DNA of 11,673 bases, taken from the NCBI GenBank assembly GCA_003024985.2, contig PXIH01S0017704.1. One strand, 5' to 3'. Source of the stretch: Euperipatoides rowelli. Taxonomy: Eukaryota > Onychophora > Udeonychophora > Euonychophora > Peripatopsidae. A program made the position numbers and the translations under genes. Under the pieces are notes generated by a model that did no database searches, was not told the DNA's origin, and saw nothing but the letters and a program-made list of their open reading frames with translations. This document shows positions 7,777 to 11,673 of this stretch, one piece after another. The first letter of the stretch is position 1. Each line of letters opens with the position of its first letter.

Positions 7777-8644
7777 ATGACAATTTTGCAACGTAAGTAC
7801 ATAGACAGCAACCTTGAGAAATACAATATGAAAGATGCAAAATTGGTTCAAACACCTCTTGACAGCAGCATAAAACTATCCAGAATGTTGTGTCCAGCAT
7901 CTGAGGAAGAAAGACAAGAAATGCAAAGAAACCCTTATTTCTCACTTTTAGGCTCTTAATGTATCTGTCAGTAGCCACCTGTCCTGACTTAATGTTTGCA
8001 GTCAACCTACCAAGTCGATATAACAATAATCCAGGAAAAAAAAATTGGATTGCTGCAAAGCATGTTCTAAGGTACCTAAAAGGGACACAAAATAAATGTC
8101 TCATCTTCCACCCAACAGGCGAGCCACTGATTGGTTCACATATGCAGATTGGGGATATGATACAGATGACCACAGATCATGTACCAGATATTTGTTTAAA
8201 TTTGCTGGAACTGCCGTGAACTGGGAGTCAAAAAAACAACAAACTGTGGTGTTGTCATCAACAGAAGCCGGTATATGTCATTGACTGAGGCAGCAAAGGA
8301 AGCCATATGTTTAAGAAATCTCTTAAATGAACTTTGGGAAAGCACCACAACACTGAACCAACTGTCCTATATTGTGATAACCACAGAGCGCATAAAATTG
8401 CAAAAAACCCTGTTTATCACTCAAGAATGAAGCACATCAATATACGATACCACTATATCAGAGAAGTACTGGAACAAGGAGAAATGACTAAGCTTTGTGC
8501 CGACTGATGAAAAGGGCAGCAGATATCCTCACCAAGCCCCTTTTGTCAGTCAAGCACCTCAACTGTTGTAAAATCATTCATATTGAAGAAGTGTATGTAG
8601 AAGAAGCTGAAGTCCAAGGAGAGGACATTCCCAATTCTCATTGA
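7777..8644 (+). pseudogene. copia pol: connection and RNase H, broken
   Basis: Frame 7777-7959 reads LQRKYIDSNLEKYNMKDAK and ends in TAA after LLGS. The next part, MYLSVATCPDLMFAVN and AAKHVLRYLKGTQNK (7959-8110), continues the connection domain. A frameshift leads to RNase H motifs YADWGYDTDDHRS and WESKKQQTVVLSSTEA (8096-8270). A further shift gives MSLTEAAKEAICLRNLL. The final frame reads KRAADILTKPL (8508-8540) and ends at TGA 8642-8644, seconded by TAG. RNase H removes the RNA strand during reverse transcription. At least three frameshifts and two internal stops are visible. Confidence 0.9.
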
Positions 8645-8653
8645 TAGGGGAAA
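8643..8653 (+). promoter_or_regulatory. Polypurine tract of the copia element
   Basis: GATAGGGGAAA follows the pol stop codon and precedes TGATGTTA, the start of the likely 3' LTR. This is the standard place and composition of the plus-strand priming site. It lies in the loop of a possible 9-bp hairpin (8632-8640 with 8672-8680). Confidence 0.65.
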
Positions 8654-8656
8654 TGA

Positions 8657-8895
8657 TGTTAATGATGTCATTGAGAATTGTAATCTAGAGCGTCCAGCTC
8701 GTGCAGTTGAAGTTTTGTCTATTGCAGAATGTCTCTTGTTATGTAATTAAAGTTATTTTCTCATCTTAAAGCTAGTCCTATGTGAAAAATTTGCCTCATG
8801 CACCACTGTGTGATAATGTGTGTTAACCTACACCCAGGTATCACCCTACAATAATTACATCTGCTGATATTGTTTAAAGTCTCGAGAAACTAACA
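8657..8895 (+). repeat. Candidate 3' LTR of copia, 239 bp (TGTTA...TAACA)
   Basis: Just after the polypurine tract a TGTTA at 8657-8661 is matched by TAACA at 8891-8895, giving the TG...CA ends and the short inverted repeat expected of an LTR. An ATTAAA poly(A)-signal variant lies inside. No second LTR copy is in the window, and 1-40, which should match the 3' end of this LTR, does not. The left edge is fairly secure; the right edge is tentative. Confidence 0.42.
8746..8751 (+). promoter_or_regulatory. ATTAAA poly(A) signal variant in the candidate LTR
   Basis: ATTAAA lies about 90 bases into the candidate LTR, a plausible place for retrotransposon 3'-end formation. Such hexamers are common by chance in A/T-rich DNA. 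Confidence 0.3.
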
Positions 8896-8899
8896 GGAC

Positions 8900-8958
8900 C
8901 ATGATTCTATTTTTTTTTTTTTTTCATTTTTACACAAAATTATGATTTTAGAATCATG
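8900..8958. repeat. 10-bp perfect inverted repeat around a T-rich loop
   Basis: CATGATTCTA at 8900-8909 is the exact reverse complement of TAGAATCATG at 8949-8958. The 39-base spacer is dominated by a long T run. It starts five bases after the candidate LTR end. It may be a short fold-back sequence; no function is evident. Confidence 0.55.
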
Positions 8959-8992
8959 TTAGTGTGGCTTAATATATGTTTTTTTTTTTGGT

Positions 8993-9210
8993 AATTGATT
9001 CCCTAGGTTTTTTGATGAAGGGATGATTTGTGGGTGATTCTTCTGACTTCTCTATTAATTTCAGTTTGTGCTGTATAGTGCCTTTTATTATCTTGATGGA
9101 AGACATTGGACCAAACATGTTTAGGATCCTCCAAGAGAAGCTAAAACTACCCACAAATTCCTCCTTTCATCCAAAATATAAGAATTGTAATCAAATAAAA
9201 ATTGATTCCC
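8993..9210. repeat. Fold-back (MITE-like) repeat flanked by 11-bp direct repeats
   Basis: Left arm 9014-9053 pairs with right arm 9134-9172. Both contain GATGAA, GG, TTTGTGGGT and CTTCTCT blocks in order, with about 80% agreement by eye and small gaps. The loop is about 80 bases. AATTGATTCCC occurs at 8993-9003 and again at 9200-9210, outside the arms. The direct repeats do not abut the arms (about 10 and 27 bases away), so calling them a target duplication is uncertain. Open frames crossing this region look non-coding. Confidence 0.5.
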
Positions 9211-9770
9211 AAAAAAAATTTATTGCAGAAATATCCTTTATTATTCTTAGTTTGATTTCTAAAATTGTAATAAGAATAATTAGTGCATTATTATGAAACT
9301 AGAGGGTGAATTAATTTATTGAGCTAATAGATGGCATGGTTGAGTAAGAGTTATTAAAAACTTACCAAAGTTCAGAGAAAACTATACCAAGAGGATGATA
9401 ATTGATTTATTTCTTTTACTTTATATTCCCCAAATAAACCCAAAAGCCGAATAAATTTAAAACCATTTTGATCCTTTTAAAAGTCTGTTATTAAAATATA
9501 GTTGAAATAAATTAGGAATCTCTGAATATTTTTTTTATAACAATTGTTCAATTTTAAAGTGGAAAAATAATTCTCCAGCAATTCTCTGGCAAATCTAATA
9601 ATGCTAATGTGATAAAAAATAGTCTGGTAGATAATGTATTGTAAAAAAAAAAAACCCTGAATAGAATGATTAATCAATCTATTATTGTAATTTTCTTATT
9701 TTAACTCATTATTTTAAATGTTTGAATTTAAATAGTAAATAATATGAAAATTTTTATATAAGTATTCAAT
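9211..9770. other. AT-rich stretch with nothing recognisable
   Basis: Mostly A/T sequence with homopolymer runs. I see no coding frame with protein-like character, no RNA gene and no clear repeat. A short minus-strand open frame (9477-9677) is low-complexity and not credible. Confidence 0.6.
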
Positions 9771-9990
9771 TTTATAACGTTATAAATTTATAAGTCTTGC
9801 TGTAGAATTCCGCGATTGGCGAAACTGCAGCATTTGTCAATGAACATTTGATCTAGAAACCAAAGTGAAATTAACCTGTTTGTTAACATTCATAATAATA
9901 TGTTCGACCTGCAGTGTTCTCCAGCAAAACTTGCATTGTTATAAATTAATGTTGTTATAACTTACACTTATAAAATTGGACAATTGTTAT
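9771..9990. repeat. Inverted-repeat block of balanced composition
   Basis: The block opens with the 16-bp palindrome TTTATAACGTTATAAA (9771-9786) and closes with repeated TTGTTATAA units (to about 9990). Inside, landmarks recur in inverted order. TTGCTGTAGAA (9797-9807) matches TTCTCCAGCAA (9916-9926), ACTGCAG (9824-9830) matches CTGCAGT (9909-9915), and GAACAT (9842-9847) matches ATGTTC (9900-9905). The core 9797-9930 is less A/T-rich than its surroundings. It could be a small non-autonomous element, a SINE fragment or a conserved non-coding sequence. I find no tRNA-type B box. Confidence 0.45.
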
Positions 9991-11030
9991 AAAAACTATT
10001 CATATTATTTACAATTTAAATTCATACATTTAAAATATTTGGTTAAAATAAGAAAATTATAATCGAAAAAACAAATAAGATAATAAATATTAAAGAGTTG
10101 ATAATAAACATAATAATACTATATTTTTTTTTTTTAATTAGACCTAATCATATAAACCTGATAATAAAATATATAAATAAACATTATTATGTTATTGCAG
10201 GACATCTCAGAACAGCTCTTGAAAACACTTCAGTGGCATATTTTTTTTTAAAAAAAAAAATTAATTGTGACTGTTTCTATGTTTATGACAGATATATTAC
10301 AATTCCTTGGGGTGATTGTAATTTTTTTCTTCTTAATTTGGTTGTCTGTTAGTTGAATAATTATTTGTATTTTCACTGTTTCTATTCTTTGAAATTATTT
10401 GTTGTTTGCTTTTGTCAATTAAAATTTGTATCCTTCCACCCTCTTATTCTTTGTTAAAGGGTATGTCCCTTCTTTTTATATATCCCCAACTTTTTTGAAA
10501 TATGTGTACTTTTTTTGTAAAAAAAAATGCTTGTTTAATTAGTCAATTTGTTATATTGGTCCATAAATAGACTACATCAAAATTCGACTTTTATGCCCAT
10601 ATGTAGCAAATTATCAACCCTTGATATGACAAATCTTGGTAAAAAAAATTTGCACCGATTCCAGTAATAGTATTTGTGGTTGACTGGTTGTCAGACCAGA
10701 ATACAAGAGTATAGAACCAGGATCCAAATAAAGTGACATTTTAGTAATAGATACCAGCTTTATTTTAATATTTACAGTCTTAACCTTACCCTTATCCTGA
10801 ACCATAACTACTACTACATATTAAACCCACTATGCTCCAACCCTATGATGATGAAGATGTGAAATAATACTTTTTTGATCGATTTTGATAATTTTAACCT
10901 ATTTCCGCAATTTCGCAATTTGGGCGTATATGACAAATAGACGCACAGATGTTAAAAACGCAGTAATTGCCACTTGTTGTATCCCTTTTTAACGTTTCCT
11001 ACCAGACAGAAGCAGGGTCCGACTCATTTA
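9991..11030. other. AT-rich non-coding stretch with minor sequence motifs
   Basis: No gene is supported. A splice-acceptor-like TTATTGCAG ends at 10200, followed by an open frame without recognisable protein features and by T9A11 (10241-10260). CGCAATTT is repeated in tandem at 10906-10921. A degenerate hexamer run at 10780-10815 is listed separately. A minus-strand open frame (10614-10805) lies partly over that run and looks random. Confidence 0.5.
10780..10815. repeat. Degenerate TTAACC-like hexamer run
   Basis: Six successive hexamers read TTAACC, TTACCC, TTATCC, TGAACC, ATAACT, ACTACT. The period of six and the recurring T-A-C-C pattern resemble a decayed telomere-type or similar microsatellite. 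The last two units are weak. Confidence 0.35.
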
Positions 11031-11034
11031 CAGA

Positions 11035-11118
11035 CCAATCAGAATGTAGATCAGTGATTCGAAGCTTTATTTATTATTTTTTATTTGCAGTCGTTGACTC
11101 TCGTGGTTTTTATAAAAG
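11035..11118 (+). promoter_or_regulatory. Possible CCAAT/TATA promoter arrangement
   Basis: CCAATCAG at 11035-11042 is followed 76 bases later by TATAAAAG at 11111-11118, in the spacing range of a classical RNA polymerase II promoter. A splice-acceptor-like tract ending TTTGCAG at 11090 lies between them. No gene follows within 550 bases, and TATA-like words are frequent here, so this is weak. Confidence 0.2.
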
Positions 11119-11540
11119 ATACTCAAAACAAGCAGGCTGAAAATAAACTTTTAACAGGTTTTATTTGCATTAAAAAAATTATGTCTAAGAATGTTTAAGA
11201 AATATTTTTAAAAACTTAGGAAATAAAAGTAAACATTTTGTTCTCATCGTGTAAAGTTAATAACGTACAAAAACCTTCTGGTGTTTTTTTTTTTTTTTCT
11301 TGAAATTGATTTCTACTTCAACCCCAGGAATTATTTCAAAATTTTTTGGATTTTATATTGATGCAAAGGAAGTATCTTTTTCTCTCCTTTTTTTTTTTAT
11401 TCAAAAATTTCAGTAATAACATCGCTTGATTATTTTTCTAAACAATAACGTAATTTCTGCTCTGTCTATATTTTCCATCGAGTAAGGAAATATAGTAGAG
11501 AAGAAGTCTCTGATTAAAATTGAAGCCACCTTACATGAAA
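11119..11540. other. AT-rich stretch with T-runs, nothing recognisable
   Basis: Contains several long T runs (near 11283 and 11390) and no frame with coding character, RNA gene or clear repeat. Confidence 0.6.
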
Positions 11541-11543
11541 GGG

Positions 11544-11604
11544 CACGGTGCATTCTGGGACTGATCTAACATCTACTGACAGAGTAGTCTATTCTGCCAT
11601 TTTG
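11544..11604 (-). promoter_or_regulatory. ZNF143/Staf-like site with adjacent YY1-like site
   Basis: On the minus strand, GTCCCAGAATGCACCGTG (11561-11544) agrees with the Staf/ZNF143 consensus YWCCCRNMATSCMYYRCR at 16 of 18 positions. About 34 bases away, CAAAATGGC (11604-11596, minus strand) matches the YY1 core AANATGGC. The two sites commonly occur together in TATA-less metazoan promoters. The sequence here is less A/T-rich than its surroundings. If real, the promoter direction is uncertain, and no exon is visible within the window. Confidence 0.35.
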
Positions 11605-11673
11605 TTTTTAGCGCGAGTTAACTTTTTTTTCTTTTAAGCAAAACCATATAGTAAGAAAATATCATGCCTACTT

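Larger units (their letters stand above)
41..8895 (+). mobile_element. Ty1/copia-type LTR retrotransposon, decayed and interrupted by a second element
   Basis: Domains appear in copia order: gag with a CCHC knuckle, aspartic protease (DSGATSHM), GAG-pre-integrase and integrase (HSD, RTDNG), integrase C-terminal part, RVT_2-type reverse transcriptase (YVDD), RNase H, and the closing ADILTKPL motif. Integrase before RT separates copia from gypsy elements. Without the 4702-bp insertion at 94-4795 the internal region is about 3.9 kb, normal for copia. The coding sequence has numerous stops and frameshifts, so this copy is dead. Only a candidate 3' LTR is seen. The 5' LTR is outside the window or lost, so the left limit is the primer-binding-site-like motif and the right limit is tentative. 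Confidence 0.92.

Noticed and set aside
7703-8173. 156-codon minus-strand open frame
   Set aside because: Antisense shadow of the copia RT/RNase H junction, whose plus-strand motifs are clear.
9030-9296. 88-codon plus-strand open frame
   Set aside because: It runs through the fold-back repeat and low-complexity sequence and has no protein features.
9901-9911. TGTTCGACCTG as a tRNA-type B box, suggesting a SINE
   Set aside because: It fails the conserved 3' half of the B box, and no A box lies at the right distance.
10098-10352. 84-codon open frame after a splice-acceptor-like site at 10200
   Set aside because: It contains long homopolymer runs and no recognisable domain, and no donor or neighbouring exon can be supported.
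10684-10699. CTGGT-TGTCAG-ACCAG short hairpin
   Set aside because: A 5-bp stem is too short to stand out in a window of this size.
1-11673. tRNA, rRNA or CRISPR arrays
   Set aside because: No cloverleaf, rRNA core or regularly spaced repeats were seen on either strand.

Overview
The window is AT-rich eukaryotic DNA with no prokaryotic gene organisation. It looks like repeat-dense genome sequence of a metazoan, most likely an arthropod or other invertebrate. The reasons are a Ty1/copia-type retrotransposon, a gene family that I recall only as large, uncharacterised, lineage-expanded proteins of invertebrate genomes, and long A/T-rich stretches without genes. Two unresolved bases (N at 1615 and 6605) suggest a draft assembly. 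I cannot name the species.

Positions 1-8895 are best read as a nested pair of mobile elements. The outer one is a decayed copia retrotransposon on the + strand. It runs from a primer-binding-site-like motif (41-54) through gag, protease, integrase, reverse transcriptase and RNase H to a stop at 8642-8644, a polypurine tract and the start of a likely 3' LTR. Its gag gene is split. The first 11 codons lie at 60-93 and the rest resumes at 4798. Between the halves sits a 4.70 kb element (94-4795) with imperfect terminal inverted repeats of about 170-180 bp, flanked by TA on each side. Removing it and one TA makes the gag reading frame continuous.

The inner element carries one broken gene (about 1339-4426, + strand). 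It belongs to a family with N-terminal Cys/His motifs, a long conserved middle, a region that I read as FEN/XPG-like (PIN-fold) nuclease, and a nine-cysteine CXC domain at the C-terminus. The copy has many stops and frameshifts and at least two apparent internal deletions. A gene of this family inside TIRs with a target duplication suggests that it is, or was, the transposase of a DNA transposon group, possibly near the Academ superfamily or undescribed.

Positions 8896-11673 contain no gene that I can support. They hold a 10-bp hairpin (8900-8958), a fold-back repeat flanked by 11-bp direct repeats (8993-9210), a second inverted-repeat block of more balanced composition (9771-9990), a degenerate TTAACC-like hexamer run (10780-10815), and near the right edge a good ZNF143/Staf-like site with a YY1-like site (11544-11604) that may mark a promoter.
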